A program made the translations under genes and the position numbers. 64,000 nt of DNA, from NCBI RefSeq assembly GCF_900070325.1, contig NZ_LN879430.1:174501-238500 (forward strand), written 5' to 3'. Shown in pieces: positions 53,170-61,291 of the stretch; within the stretch, counting starts at the first letter, position 1, and every line of letters begins with the position of its first letter. The notes beneath the pieces were generated by a model. The model was not told where the DNA came from. It did no database searches and saw nothing but the letters and a program-made list of their open reading frames with translations. This DNA comes from Herbinix luporum (GTDB lineage: Bacteria; Bacillota; Clostridia; Lachnospirales; Lachnospiraceae).

Positions 53170-53598
53170 ATGAGAAGATTTGGAATTCAAATGATAGACC
53201 ACTCCGTTTCATCGGACTGGTGGAAATCAATTATCAAGCATTTTTTCAAAGTCGGCGACAACTTTGAAATACGGTGTTGGAAAGAGGAAACTGAAGAAAT
53301 TTTGCAAGCACAACAATACGGCACAGCAACAGATGAAGGTAACGAAATATCTATAAAAGGCGTGCTTACGGATAAATTGCTATTGGAACTAATGACGGAT
53401 AATCCATCAGATAAAGATATCTATAATAAAATGACAAAGTATTTTACCATAAATGTAAAAAATGAACTTTGTGATATTTGCAGTGCTCACTACGGAACAG
53501 AGATGTATATAACAATTTACTCTGACAAGGACATATTGTTTTTTGAACAGGTAATGAGTAAATACTCCGACGATTATTTTAGCATCGGAGAATGGTAA
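53170..53598 (+). CDS. Conserved-looking hypothetical protein
   Basis: A 142-residue soluble protein with no family that I can name. It starts [20 protein letters not shown] at an ATG seven bases after GGAGGTGG, which sets the start, although the frame is open upstream to about 52993 through broken gene remains. The composition is acidic, with [18 protein letters not shown] and a final YFSIGEW. The next gene begins 38 bases after it and the two look co-transcribed. Confidence 0.6.
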   Translation: MRRFGIQMIDHSVSSDWWKSIIKHFFKVGDNFEIRCWKEETEEILQAQQYGTATDEGNEISIKGVLTDKLLLELMTDNPSDKDIYNKMTKYFTINVKNELCDICSAHYGTEMYITIYSDKDILFFEQVMSKYSDDYFSIGEW

Positions 53599-53636
53599 CG
53601 ATAAGGCAATTTGAATTTGTGAAAGAGGGTGATTGT

Positions 53637-54092
53637 ATGAGTGTTTGCAGATTTATCGCATCCGATTTTCCTTTGACAGAATTTGCATCATCACAGGATT
53701 ATCCCATTGAGATTAATGTTGACAACGGCACAATATACGATGGCGGTGCTGATGATAACTATTTTCTAATTCCCTTTTTGAATGTCGCGGACTATACCGA
53801 TAAAAAATATGGTGTTTATCTTGAATGGGACTATACTGATGGCAGAGCAAAACAATTCATTGAGTACATAAAAACTGCTCTACAAAAATCAGATGTTATT
53901 GAATTCTGGCATGTCTGGTTGATGGACTATTATGAATTTGAGGACAGACCTTTCATTCACAGAAAAGCAATCTCCATTGACGAACTGACCACAGAGCATA
54001 TCAAAGAGATTGATAATGCTGTAATCTGGAATACTCCCGATAAAATGTATCCAGAAAGGCCATCGTTCTATTGCTTAACAATAACACGATAA
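53637..54092 (+). CDS. Conserved-looking hypothetical protein
   Basis: A 151-residue soluble, acidic, aromatic-rich protein (for example GVYLEWDYTDGRAKQFIEYI and FWHVWLMDYYEFEDRP) ending in FYCLTITR. The start is ATG 53637 after a GAGGGTGAT site; the frame is open earlier but without a ribosome site. I cannot assign a family or function. It ends just before repeat copy B, so the pair of unknown genes is bracketed by repeat copies A and B. Confidence 0.6.
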   Translation: MSVCRFIASDFPLTEFASSQDYPIEINVDNGTIYDGGADDNYFLIPFLNVADYTDKKYGVYLEWDYTDGRAKQFIEYIKTALQKSDVIEFWHVWLMDYYEFEDRPFIHRKAISIDELTTEHIKEIDNAVIWNTPDKMYPERPSFYCLTITR

Positions 54093-54116
54093 CAACTGAC
54101 AAATTCCAGTTTTGTG

Positions 54117-54256
54117 GATATGTTCCCGCGAACGGTGGTTTCTGAAAAAACGGCCAAAAACCCATTGACATGTTCCCACATACAGATGCTATAAAAAATA
54201 GCCAGCAGACATCAATTCTATCAACTCGATCCATGTGGAGTGAGTGACATTGATTT
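54117..54256. repeat. Repeat copy B, interrupted by a group II intron remnant
   Basis: It matches copy A by eye from the first GATATGTTCCC-like end (54117 on) through ATGTTCCCACATACAG and the GATGCTATAAAAAAT and ATCAATTCTATCAACTCGAT stretches. The match ends at TTGATTT (54250-54256), where the intron remnant begins. The right half seen in copy A is not found after the intron. Confidence 0.65.
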
Positions 54257-54827
54257 GTGCGTCCAGCAAAGCTGGCAAATGCTAACAGGTGAAAGTCCTG
54301 TAGTGGTAAAGGTAGGGCAGCCGCTTAGTCAGTAACCAGCGTATGAAGTAATTTATGCGTTGAAGCGTTACGGAAGGCTCTGAAAAGAGCAGACAAACTG
54401 GCGGGTCGTAACATAAAGTGAATACTGCCGCACCGTTATTTACATTCCCAAAAGGTAACAATAGGGAGTCGGGCTGGGACATCAACAGCGAAGACAGCAG
54501 ACGGTATGAAGAACCTTAAATGCAATACCTAAGAACCCTGCGATGTAGAGTTAGCGACACGTCAGGAAAGTATTTGCCGGAACTGGAGAGAGCCTACTTT
54601 GCACAGAAAACTGTAAAAAGGAAGCATATAAGCGAAAGCGAAGTTGCAATCCTGCAAAGAGGCAGTCAGAAGTGCCCATGGTACCAAAGATTGCACAGAC
54701 AACAAAACTGTACATAGGAAAGGGGCACAACTTTATTCAAGTCTGTAAAGGAGGTAGGTGCTGGTGATTGCCAATAAAGCTATTAACACCCATGAAAAAG
54801 TACGAGACTTCCAAAACAGACTATACC
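54257..54827 (+). mobile_element. Truncated second copy of the group II intron
   Basis: The first 571 bases match the intron at 40486 closely by eye, from GTGCG through the domain I region with EBS1 ACATCAA and the AAGGAGG site, to about 20 codons into the reverse transcriptase gene (ending CAGACTATACC). Then the sequence diverges completely. Domains V and VI are missing, so it cannot splice. The preceding TTGATTT pairs with EBS1 at six of seven positions. Confidence 0.88.
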
Positions 54828-55030
54828 ACTTTCCAAGTGAGGCAGCGAGGGCCAGCCCTATTTGCTGCTGTTGTGCGACCTTACCGGTTTGGAAAAATCG
54901 TGGCATCGCATCTGCGTTACAAATACCGATGTAATTATGCAGGACTATGGTATGCATAAGATGCTAGAGCATTTTCATGTTCAAGGAACGCAGAAATTTG
55001 CCCTTGTATGTTAAGAGAATAAAAAACATT
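54828..55030. other. Unassigned sequence after the intron truncation
   Basis: A slightly GC-richer patch (about 54828-54960) has open frames on both strands without ribosome sites and without a family that I recognise. A short frame MQDYGMHKMLEHFHVQGTQK ends at a TAA before 55017. It looks like debris of another mobile element fused to the truncated intron. Confidence 0.4.
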
Positions 55031-55032
55031 TC

Positions 55033-55077
55033 TTGACAGGTATTCATTGTTCATTTATAATTAACTATGTGGTTAGT
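55033..55077 (+). promoter_or_regulatory. tetR promoter with operator O1
   Basis: TTGACA (55033-55038) and TATAAT (55056-55061) are 17 bases apart, a near-perfect sigma-A promoter. TAACTATGTGGTTAGT (55062-55077) directly follows the -10 and matches operator O2 before the hydrolase gene in 14 of 16 positions. A repressor bound here would block initiation, giving autoregulation. Confidence 0.8.
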
Positions 55078-55098
55078 TAGGTTCATTGGAGGTGTTTT

Positions 55099-55722
55099 AT
55101 GAATAAACGAGATGCAGCGGAAACTAAGGCAAGGATTTTATCAGCAGCTGAGAGATTATTCTCCGAGGTTGGTTTTGATAAGGCTCGGGTTGACGATATA
55201 GCTAAAGAAGCAGGTGTAAACAAAGCTCTGATTTACTATTATTTTGAGAGCAAGGATGAAATACTCGAGACATTGTTCTCCAGCCTTGTGGAAGATGCCA
55301 AGCGGATGCTGGTAGAAAGCGTGGAGAAAACTTCGGATGTTCTTAACGAAGATAATTATAAAGCTCTCTTTGATGTATATATCCGCTTTATAATGGAAAA
55401 AAGAAAGATCTTAAAAGTTGCCATTGCTGAATCAGTCAAAGAGTCATCAAGTATTTCAGTTGTTATGGAATTAGGGAACCTGATAATTAATGCTGAAATC
55501 GAAAGCATCCGTAAAGCATGTGAATCGAAAGGGCTTAATTATCCCGAAGATAAGAAGGAAATACTTGTGATGGAATTTTTTACCGGACTGATGCCGTTTA
55601 TATGCTTCGCTTTATTTGAGGATCAATGGGAGTCATATTATCATATGAGCGAAAAAGAACTATGCGAATATTTTTATAAGGCATTTAAGAAAACGCATTT
55701 AGCTGCGCATTTGCCGAAGTAA
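55099..55722 (+). CDS. TetR/AcrR family transcriptional regulator
   Basis: A 207-residue dimeric repressor type: N-terminal HTH (AAETKARILSAAERLFSEVGFD, VDDIAKEAGVNKALIYYYFESKDEI) and an all-alpha ligand domain (about 55-205). A GGAGGTG site precedes the ATG. It is followed by two alpha/beta hydrolase genes on the same strand, with a matching operator before the first. The ligand is unknown but probably a substrate or product of the hydrolases. The base composition from here to about 58.2 kb looks richer in G and C than the backbone, suggesting transfer. Confidence 0.92.
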   Translation: MNKRDAAETKARILSAAERLFSEVGFDKARVDDIAKEAGVNKALIYYYFESKDEILETLFSSLVEDAKRMLVESVEKTSDVLNEDNYKALFDVYIRFIMEKRKILKVAIAESVKESSSISVVMELGNLIINAEIESIRKACESKGLNYPEDKKEILVMEFFTGLMPFICFALFEDQWESYYHMSEKELCEYFYKAFKKTHLAAHLPK

Positions 55723-55735
55723 TTTTTTTAAACCA

Positions 55736-55759
55736 TACTAACTAAGTAGTTAGTATAAT
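55736..55759 (+). promoter_or_regulatory. Operator O2 overlapping the -10 of the hydrolase genes
   Basis: TACTAACTAAGTAGTTAGTA (55736-55755) is a perfect 20-base palindrome and shares TAACTAnGTnGTTAGT with O1. TATAAT at 55754-55759 overlaps its end as a likely -10; no good -35 is seen. A TetR-type repressor here would switch the two hydrolase genes. Confidence 0.75.
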
Positions 55760-55786
55760 AAAATAATAATTTAAGGAGGTCCCTAA

Positions 55787-57016
55787 ATGGAGAAAAATGA
55801 AAGGATTAACAAGCTTCTGGAAGAAACTGAAGAGGTGGTCGATCCGCACAGACAATTCTACAGGGTAAGATTCGACGACAACAGCATGGATTTTGCATTC
55901 CAGTGGATGCTGGGTGCTATTCGGAACGGTGGCGGAGATATAGGCGAAATGTTTTATACCGCTGCTCAGATCGAGGATTACAATCCGGACAGCTGGGCTT
56001 CCGAGTGGCCGAAAATAGCGGAAAGAGTTGAGAAGCGGGCAGAAGCTGCAGAATCCGGCAGCCATTTGGTAAGTGCCCGGGAATTCTATCAAAAAGCAGC
56101 TTGCTATTATCGTGCTGCGCTTACAGCGTTGCCACCGCAAAAACCTGAGTTTTTAAAGCTATATGAAAAATCACTGGCGTGTTTTTCAAAGGCTGGAACC
56201 ATGTTCGAACCTCAATTTGAGATGGTCAGGATACCTTTTGAGAATACGTATCTTCCCGGAGTTTATATCAGGGCTTCAAAAAGCCAAAACAAAATGAAAA
56301 CTATTATTGCAATAGGAGGAGCAGAGACCTTTTTCATTGATCTTTATTTCCATATCGCGCCGTCTGCATTGAGGCGAGGATATAACTTTATAACAGTTGA
56401 CATACCCGGGCAGGGTATCTTGCCTCTGGAAGGCCAATTCTTCAGACCGGATACGGAGAAACCTATCGGGGCGATTATCGATTTTATCCTGAACAAGCCG
56501 GAAGTGGATCAGGATCGGATTGCCGTATATGGAATAAGCGGAGGTGGATACTATGTGCCTCGTGCATCAGCTTATGATAAAAGGATCAAAGCATGCATTT
56601 CAAATTGCGCAGTACCGGATATCGGCAAAATAATGGGTGAGATGGCTATCCAAAATCAGAAAGCGGTGTCTGCCGGTATAAAAATGTCACCCTTTAATAT
56701 TAGAATGTTTCAGATCATGGCATGGAGACATGGCGTTTCAATGGATAACATCCCGGGATTATTGGAAAAGACACGCGATTTTGTGTTTAATCCTTCATTG
56801 ATTACCTGCCCTGTACTGAACATATGCAGTAGTGGAGAATACCTTAACCCGGCGAGCAGGGCTATGGAAGATTATTATATGAAAGCTCTGCCGAATCCGA
56901 ACAAAAAAATGATTATAGCTTCGTTTGAAGATGGCGGAGGAACACATTGCCTGGGAGAAAATACCGGACTTTTAAGCGCTTTGTTATTTGATTGGCTTGA
57001 TGAGGTATTCGCCTGA
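55787..57016 (+). CDS. Alpha/beta hydrolase (esterase/acyl hydrolase-like)
   Basis: A 409-residue cytoplasmic protein with a long helical N-terminal part (about 1-150) and an alpha/beta hydrolase core. The nucleophile elbow is VYGISGGGYYVPRA, the oxyanion region VDIPGQGILPLEGQ, and a candidate His lies in DGGGTHCLGE near the C-terminus. The layout resembles FrsA- or 2,6-dihydroxypseudooxynicotine-hydrolase-like proteins. An AAGGAGG site precedes the ATG, and operator O2 lies just upstream. Substrate unknown. Confidence 0.8.
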   Translation: MEKNERINKLLEETEEVVDPHRQFYRVRFDDNSMDFAFQWMLGAIRNGGGDIGEMFYTAAQIEDYNPDSWASEWPKIAERVEKRAEAAESGSHLVSAREFYQKAACYYRAALTALPPQKPEFLKLYEKSLACFSKAGTMFEPQFEMVRIPFENTYLPGVYIRASKSQNKMKTIIAIGGAETFFIDLYFHIAPSALRRGYNFITVDIPGQGILPLEGQFFRPDTEKPIGAIIDFILNKPEVDQDRIAVYGISGGGYYVPRASAYDKRIKACISNCAVPDIGKIMGEMAIQNQKAVSAGIKMSPFNIRMFQIMAWRHGVSMDNIPGLLEKTRDFVFNPSLITCPVLNICSSGEYLNPASRAMEDYYMKALPNPNKKMIIASFEDGGGTHCLGENTGLLSALLFDWLDEVFA

Positions 57017-57047
57017 ATCTATCAATTGTTTATATGGTGGTGGTGAT

Positions 57048-58214
57048 ATGACAAGTAAACTTAAAACCAAAATTCCTGTGGGTTATTTTCATTTCCATGA
57101 TGATGTAGGCCTCAATTTTCAGTTCAACCGGGCACTGGTCAACCAGTGCCCCATGGATGAAATGATGGAAGCGGCTCAGAATATAAAAACGTATGCGGAT
57201 GTCAAAGATGTCATGACCGTTTTGGCCGAAAAAGCTCTGGCTGAAAGACGGATCCTGAACGCATCATTTTATTGTCGTTTTGCTGAGTTTTTCTGTTTTG
57301 GGGACAGCGCTGAAAAAAAGCGGCTGTTCGATCAGTTTATACAGCTTTTTTATAAAGCATTGGAAGCCGATATGATCGAACGTCATAAAATTGAATATCC
57401 GGGTGGTTTTCTGAAAGCCATACGGGTCAAACCTGACAGATCAAAAACAGGAACGGTGGTTGTACATGGCGGCGGCGATTCATTTGTCGAAGAATTCTAC
57501 CTTTCTGTTAGGGGACTTGTTGATGAAGGGTTTGAAGTTATTATGTTTGAAGGACCCGGGCAGGGTGAACCATTACAGAAGTATAACATCAGGATGACCC
57601 ATGAGTGGGAAAAACCAACGAAAGCAGTGCTTGATTATTTTGATCTTGATAACGTAACGCTTGTTGGCATTTCTCTTGGCGGTTATTTTGCCTTGCGCGC
57701 TGCAGCATTTGAGAAGAGAATCAGGCGAGTTATCGCATGGGATGTGGTATATGATTTTTTCGAGTGCGTTATGGGTAGAAACGGAATGCTGAAATATTAT
57801 ATAATTAACGCTCTAGTATCAATTAATGCAAAACCAATCATAAATTGCATTGCCCGCAGGCAAATGCGGGGAAAAGAAATGGAAAAATGGATATACGACC
57901 AGATGATGTATACATTTGGAGCCGAAACACCATTTGATTATCTGAAAACCCTGAAAAGATACAGGTGCACAAAAGATATCTCAAGCAGTGTGTCGCAGGA
58001 TGTGCTTCTTTTGGCCGGAGCTGATGATCATATCATACCGGTAAGGATGTATGAACGACAGTTCAAAGCCCTTGTAAATGCCAGAAGCGTTGAAGGACGT
58101 ATTTTCACAAAAGAAGACCATGCCTCAAATCATTGTCAGGTCGGCAATATAGGACTTACATTGAACTATATTATTGATTGGATAAATAGAAAGAGTTCTG
58201 AAGGAGTCACATGA
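57048..58214 (+). CDS. Alpha/beta hydrolase, second of the TetR-linked pair
   Basis: A 388-residue protein of the same general type as its neighbour: helical N-terminal part, nucleophile elbow VGISLGGYFALRAA, FEGPGQGEPLQ loop, acid residue in LLAGADDHIIPV and His in EDHASNHCQVGN. The two share little exact sequence, so they are not a recent duplication. ATG 57048 is chosen because of the GGTGGTGAT site; an earlier in-frame ATG at 56988 lies inside the preceding gene. It is probably co-transcribed with the first hydrolase, 31 bases away. Substrate unknown. Confidence 0.8.
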   Translation: MTSKLKTKIPVGYFHFHDDVGLNFQFNRALVNQCPMDEMMEAAQNIKTYADVKDVMTVLAEKALAERRILNASFYCRFAEFFCFGDSAEKKRLFDQFIQLFYKALEADMIERHKIEYPGGFLKAIRVKPDRSKTGTVVVHGGGDSFVEEFYLSVRGLVDEGFEVIMFEGPGQGEPLQKYNIRMTHEWEKPTKAVLDYFDLDNVTLVGISLGGYFALRAAAFEKRIRRVIAWDVVYDFFECVMGRNGMLKYYIINALVSINAKPIINCIARRQMRGKEMEKWIYDQMMYTFGAETPFDYLKTLKRYRCTKDISSSVSQDVLLLAGADDHIIPVRMYERQFKALVNARSVEGRIFTKEDHASNHCQVGNIGLTLNYIIDWINRKSSEGVT

Positions 58215-58301
58215 ATCGTGAGGCTATAAAATATTTTGTTTAAATAGTATGCTCGGGAATCCATACTGACTGAAAGAGCAGAAGTATAAAAGAATCTGTG
58301 T

Positions 58302-58430
58302 TATTGCAGCCTGGGCCATGCCAAAGTGATGTGGGATGCGATATTAGGTGTCGAGCTTGACGGAGAAGTAGTCCAATCAGTGCTTGGAGGAGACTTGATG
58401 TGCAAATATTTTATATGCTTGCTGGACTAA
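58302..58430 (+). pseudogene. C-terminal fragment of an unidentified gene
   Basis: An open frame of about 42 codons ending in TAA at 58428-58430 reads LGHAKVMWDAILGVELDG, then EVVQSVLGGDLMCKYFI. It has protein-like composition but no start or ribosome site. It lies directly behind the hydrolase pair and in front of repeat copy C. I do not recognise the family. Confidence 0.35.
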
Positions 58431-58450
58431 ATGGTAAAAAAGTACACTTA

Positions 58451-58554
58451 AACCGGTGATTGTTCCGTTTGCATCCCCGGAAAACCCATTGGTTTGTTTC
58501 CGTGAACAGCTGCTATAAAAATAGCCCACAGGCATCAATTCCGTCAGTTCGACC
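58451..58554. repeat. Repeat copy C, most diverged
   Basis: It shares with copies A and B the order TGTTCC, CCCATTG, TGTTTCCGTGAACAG, CTGCTATAAAAA, CATCAATTCCGTCA. It is clearly related by eye but less similar than A and B are to each other. It lies in a gene-poor stretch. Confidence 0.55.
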
Positions 58555-58611
58555 TAAATTTAGACTTGAAGCAGGAATCGAGAGGTAGTCAGTTAAATTC
58601 AATTATACATA

Positions 58612-58746
58612 TTAATCGGATAAGAACTTTTCTATATTTTCGTCTGAAAAATCGTACCAGTAAGCATCTGCTTTTTTGCTTTGCTCAGTAATTGCTGACT
58701 GATATTCTTCAAATAAAGCACTTGACCAAGTATGAAATTGTCTCAT
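58612..58746 (-). CDS. Short frame of 44 residues, possible gene or remnant
   Basis: On the minus strand an ATG at 58746 opens a frame to a TAA at 58612 with protein-like composition (HTWSSALFEEYQSAITEQ, then ADAYWYDFSDENIEKF). No ribosome site precedes the ATG, so it may be the tail of a decayed gene rather than a working one. No family recognised. Confidence 0.3.
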   Translation of the reverse strand: MRQFHTWSSALFEEYQSAITEQSKKADAYWYDFSDENIEKFLSD

Positions 58747-59460
58747 TATTATCAGAATCGACGGCTAATTCGCTATAAGTAATTCTATCAATTGTGTGAC
58801 ACATCTTTTGTGAATGTTATAGTGATCAAATATCAAGAAATCTATGAAGAAGCAAAAAAATATTGTTTGGAATAATTTCCGCAGCATTATTGATTACTTA
58901 TACCACTTTTATCAAATGTTTCTTTAAACGTAAGCGCTTAATCATCTGGCACTGCTTTTATATGGGAGGTAGTTTGAGATAACATTGTTTTGAATATAAA
59001 TGGGAAACCCACTTAGATAGAGCTATAGTTTTTCGCAATTCTTCGCCTAAAATCGTATATAGTTTTGAGGTATCAGATATAGTGAGAACCTCGACATAAA
59101 CCTAAAATGGTAGAATATCATTTTTGTTTTCTTATGGTGTTTTAGAAACAATTTTGATTCAGTCATTGCATTTTTTGAGAATCAGCCTTTCTCGCTATGT
59201 AAAGGTAATTTTCTATTATCGGTAGACTAATTTTACCATTATTAGTACAGCAGAAATTATTAATATCGAGATAACCTAGAGGGCCATATTTTTCTCCTTA
59301 AATACAAAAAGCCCACTAAGTGTGCATGTCCATGACAGAGGGCTGTGGGATTTATTAATGGTATATTACACCATAGTACATGATTTGTGAATACTTTGAG
59401 AAATGCTTTCAAAGAATTTGATTTTATGAATATTTTATAGTCTGCATAGAATAAAGTCAA
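58747..59460. other. Gene-poor stretch with no recognisable feature
   Basis: About 700 bases with only short frames on either strand and no ribosome site paired with a plausible start. Short protein-like scraps occur (for example EIYEEAKKYCLE near 58840), consistent with decayed genes. Confidence 0.5.
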
Positions 59461-59462
59461 TT

Positions 59463-59561
59463 ATGCAACAGGTTGAAAACGATAAGTTTGACATGCGGGC
59501 ATATCTTAACCGCATAGAACTTATTGGTGATGAGTTCAAAAACTGCCAGGAACACCTTTGA
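59463..59561 (+). pseudogene. Short remnant frame upstream of the cyclotransferase fragment
   Basis: An ATG at 59463 opens a 32-codon frame (MQQVENDKFDMRAYLNRIEL onward) that stops at 59561. It has no clear ribosome site. Its composition and the neighbouring fragment suggest a piece of integrative-element cargo. I cannot name the family. Confidence 0.35.
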
Positions 59562-59674
59562 AAGCACCTTGATGGAAACGCAGCATGACGGTTTTGGGCA
59601 GCATAGATAGACAAGCGCAAGGGCGGATTTCCGCCCCTGCCTTGGTAACCATAAACCATAAGGAGGATGATACG

Positions 59675-59788
59675 ATGAGCAAAGAAAAAGGAACCATATA
59701 TTTAGCATACGGAAGCAATCTGAATTTAAGGCAGATGGCATACCGCTGCCCAACGGTAAAAGTACCAAACCTGAATTACAAAACATGA
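59675..59788 (+). pseudogene. N-terminal fragment of a gamma-glutamylcyclotransferase-like gene
   Basis: After a strong AAGGAGGATG site, 37 codons begin MSKEKGTIYLAYGSNLNLRQ and include RCPTVKVPNL. YGSNL is the substrate-loop signature of the AIG2/GGCT family. The frame stops at 59788, so the catalytic Glu region (about 120 residues) is missing. Such genes are common cargo on integrative elements of Lachnospiraceae. The 300 bases that follow hold only a terminator and a promoter. Confidence 0.65.
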
Positions 59789-59937
59789 ACACCTATCACA
59801 TGGTGTATTGCCCAAATATTAGGATATTTACCTGTCCCGCTGATGAGTACTAGCCTGGATGTCATAGTTAGATCTACGATACCCACGGAGATGCAAGGCA
59901 GGGTCTATTCTTGCCGAAACACGTTACAGTTTTTCAC

Positions 59938-59962
59938 AATACCCATTGGGTATTTCTTTTTT
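59938..59962 (+). terminator. Intrinsic terminator
   Basis: AATACCC (59938-59944) and GGGTATT (59948-59954) with a three-base loop, followed by TCTTTTTT. It may have ended the transcript of the lost cyclotransferase gene. Confidence 0.7.
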
Positions 59963-60001
59963 AGAACTAAAGCATTTTGATACAAGCTATACTGGAAGAT
60001 A

Positions 60002-60030
60002 TTGCATGTGCAATAAAGTCACTATATAAT
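60002..60030 (+). promoter_or_regulatory. Sigma-A promoter of the nucleoside phosphorylase gene
   Basis: TTGCAT (60002-60007) and TATAAT (60025-60030) with a 17-base spacer, about 90 bases before the start codon. Confidence 0.65.
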
Positions 60031-60120
60031 GGTATTAAATGAAAGTGAAACTTAAGGGTTATACAGTGATTATGGATACTACTTTAATACAGGTAAAATT
60101 ATACAAGGTGGTGTATTTCC

Positions 60121-60891
60121 ATGTTAAAAGAAAGCATATTCCCAATTCTGGAATTTGATTCAAACAAACAAGCCAAGCTTCAACCTTCAAGTATTATCCA
60201 AAAGACACCAGTACCAAATGCATGTGTTATTACTTTTTTTAAGGAAGTAATCAATAAAAAGTTAGAATCCGGTGAATTGGAGCAGATTGGAACAAGTCCT
60301 TCGGAAACAGTAGATATTCCTATTTATGAAACAAAGTATAATGGTTGTCATGTAGGTCTGGTTGGAGGATTTGTAGGTGCAGCAGGTTCGGCAGCATTGC
60401 TGGAAGAATTAATAGCATCAGGATTTAATAAATTTATAGTTTGTGGTGGTGCTGGTGTTTTAAAAAAGGATATTCAGGTAGGTCATTTAGTATTACCCTA
60501 TTCTGCCATAAGAGACGAAGGGGTATCATATCATTATATTGAGCCATCACGGGAAATAGAATGTAATCCCGATGCTATAATGGCCATTGAGAGAATATTG
60601 AATCAAGAAAAAATACCTTTTATAAAGGCAAAAACATGGACAACTGATGCTATTTTTAGGGAAACTGAAGCTAAAATTGCGAAAAGAGTTGCAGAAGGCT
60701 GTGTTACCGTTGAAATGGAAGCGGCAGCATTCTTTGCTGTTTCAAAGTTTAGGAATGTTTTATTGGGACAGATTTTGTACGGTGGAGACGACCTGAGCGG
60801 AATCGAATGGAATAACCGCTCATGGATTAGTAGAGAAAAGATAAGAACTAACCTTGTGGACTTATGTTTAAAAATAGCTGTAGAATTATGA
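60121..60891 (+). CDS. Nucleoside phosphorylase (uridine phosphorylase-like)
   Basis: A 256-residue enzyme of the PNP_UDP_1 superfamily, which cleaves nucleosides with phosphate in salvage. The core shows GLVGGFVGAAGSAALLEELIASG, CGGAGVLKKDIQVGHLVLP and the substrate-binding TVEMEAAAFFAVSKF near residue 200, where VEMEAAA is the NP signature. The N-terminal ~60 residues are longer than in Udp and less typical. An AAGGTGG site precedes the ATG. Substrate (uridine, purine or other) is not resolved. Confidence 0.83.
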   Translation: MLKESIFPILEFDSNKQAKLQPSSIIQKTPVPNACVITFFKEVINKKLESGELEQIGTSPSETVDIPIYETKYNGCHVGLVGGFVGAAGSAALLEELIASGFNKFIVCGGAGVLKKDIQVGHLVLPYSAIRDEGVSYHYIEPSREIECNPDAIMAIERILNQEKIPFIKAKTWTTDAIFRETEAKIAKRVAEGCVTVEMEAAAFFAVSKFRNVLLGQILYGGDDLSGIEWNNRSWISREKIRTNLVDLCLKIAVEL

Positions 60892-60930
60892 TTTATCAAC
60901 ATCCGCCAATATTATTACAAGGAGAAATAG

Positions 60931-61192
60931 ATGATTTTAAATGAATATTTTTCTTATTATGGAAATCCAATTCCTATAGAAAGAGTTATGGAATTAACAG
61001 AAAATGATTTGGACGACTTATATGCTAATAGTAAAGATGTAGATAGGATAAATATTTATTTTCATTTACTTAATCAATATTACTATTTGAAACGATATAA
61101 TGCTAGCATTGGAATATGCAAAAAAGGCTATTAATTATAATCATGATTCAAAGTACAATAAGTGGCTAGAAGAAGTTTTAAGAGGAAATTAA
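60931..61192 (+). pseudogene. Small TPR-like protein gene, frameshifted
   Basis: The first frame gives MILNEYFSYYGNPIPIERVM and continues to YYYLKRYNASIGICKKGY, stopping at 61134. A second frame, shifted by one base, resumes as ALEYAKKAINYNHDSKYNKW and ends at a TAA at 61190-61192. Joined, they make a roughly 85-residue protein with a TPR-like C-terminus (YLKRYNxALEYAKKAI). The shift lies near 61104-61115. An AAGGAG site precedes the ATG. Sequencing error is possible. Confidence 0.6.
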
Positions 61193-61291
61193 GATGTTTT
61201 GCCTGGTCTTTTTGAATGGAGAATGGGGTTATATATAAAAGGAAACAACTATTGACGAAAAATTATTTGGTTAATAAAATGATTAAAACTT

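Noticed and set aside
54733..54957. Open frame on the minus strand over the end of the intron remnant
   Set aside because: It runs partly through known intron sequence, has no ribosome site and no recognisable domain.
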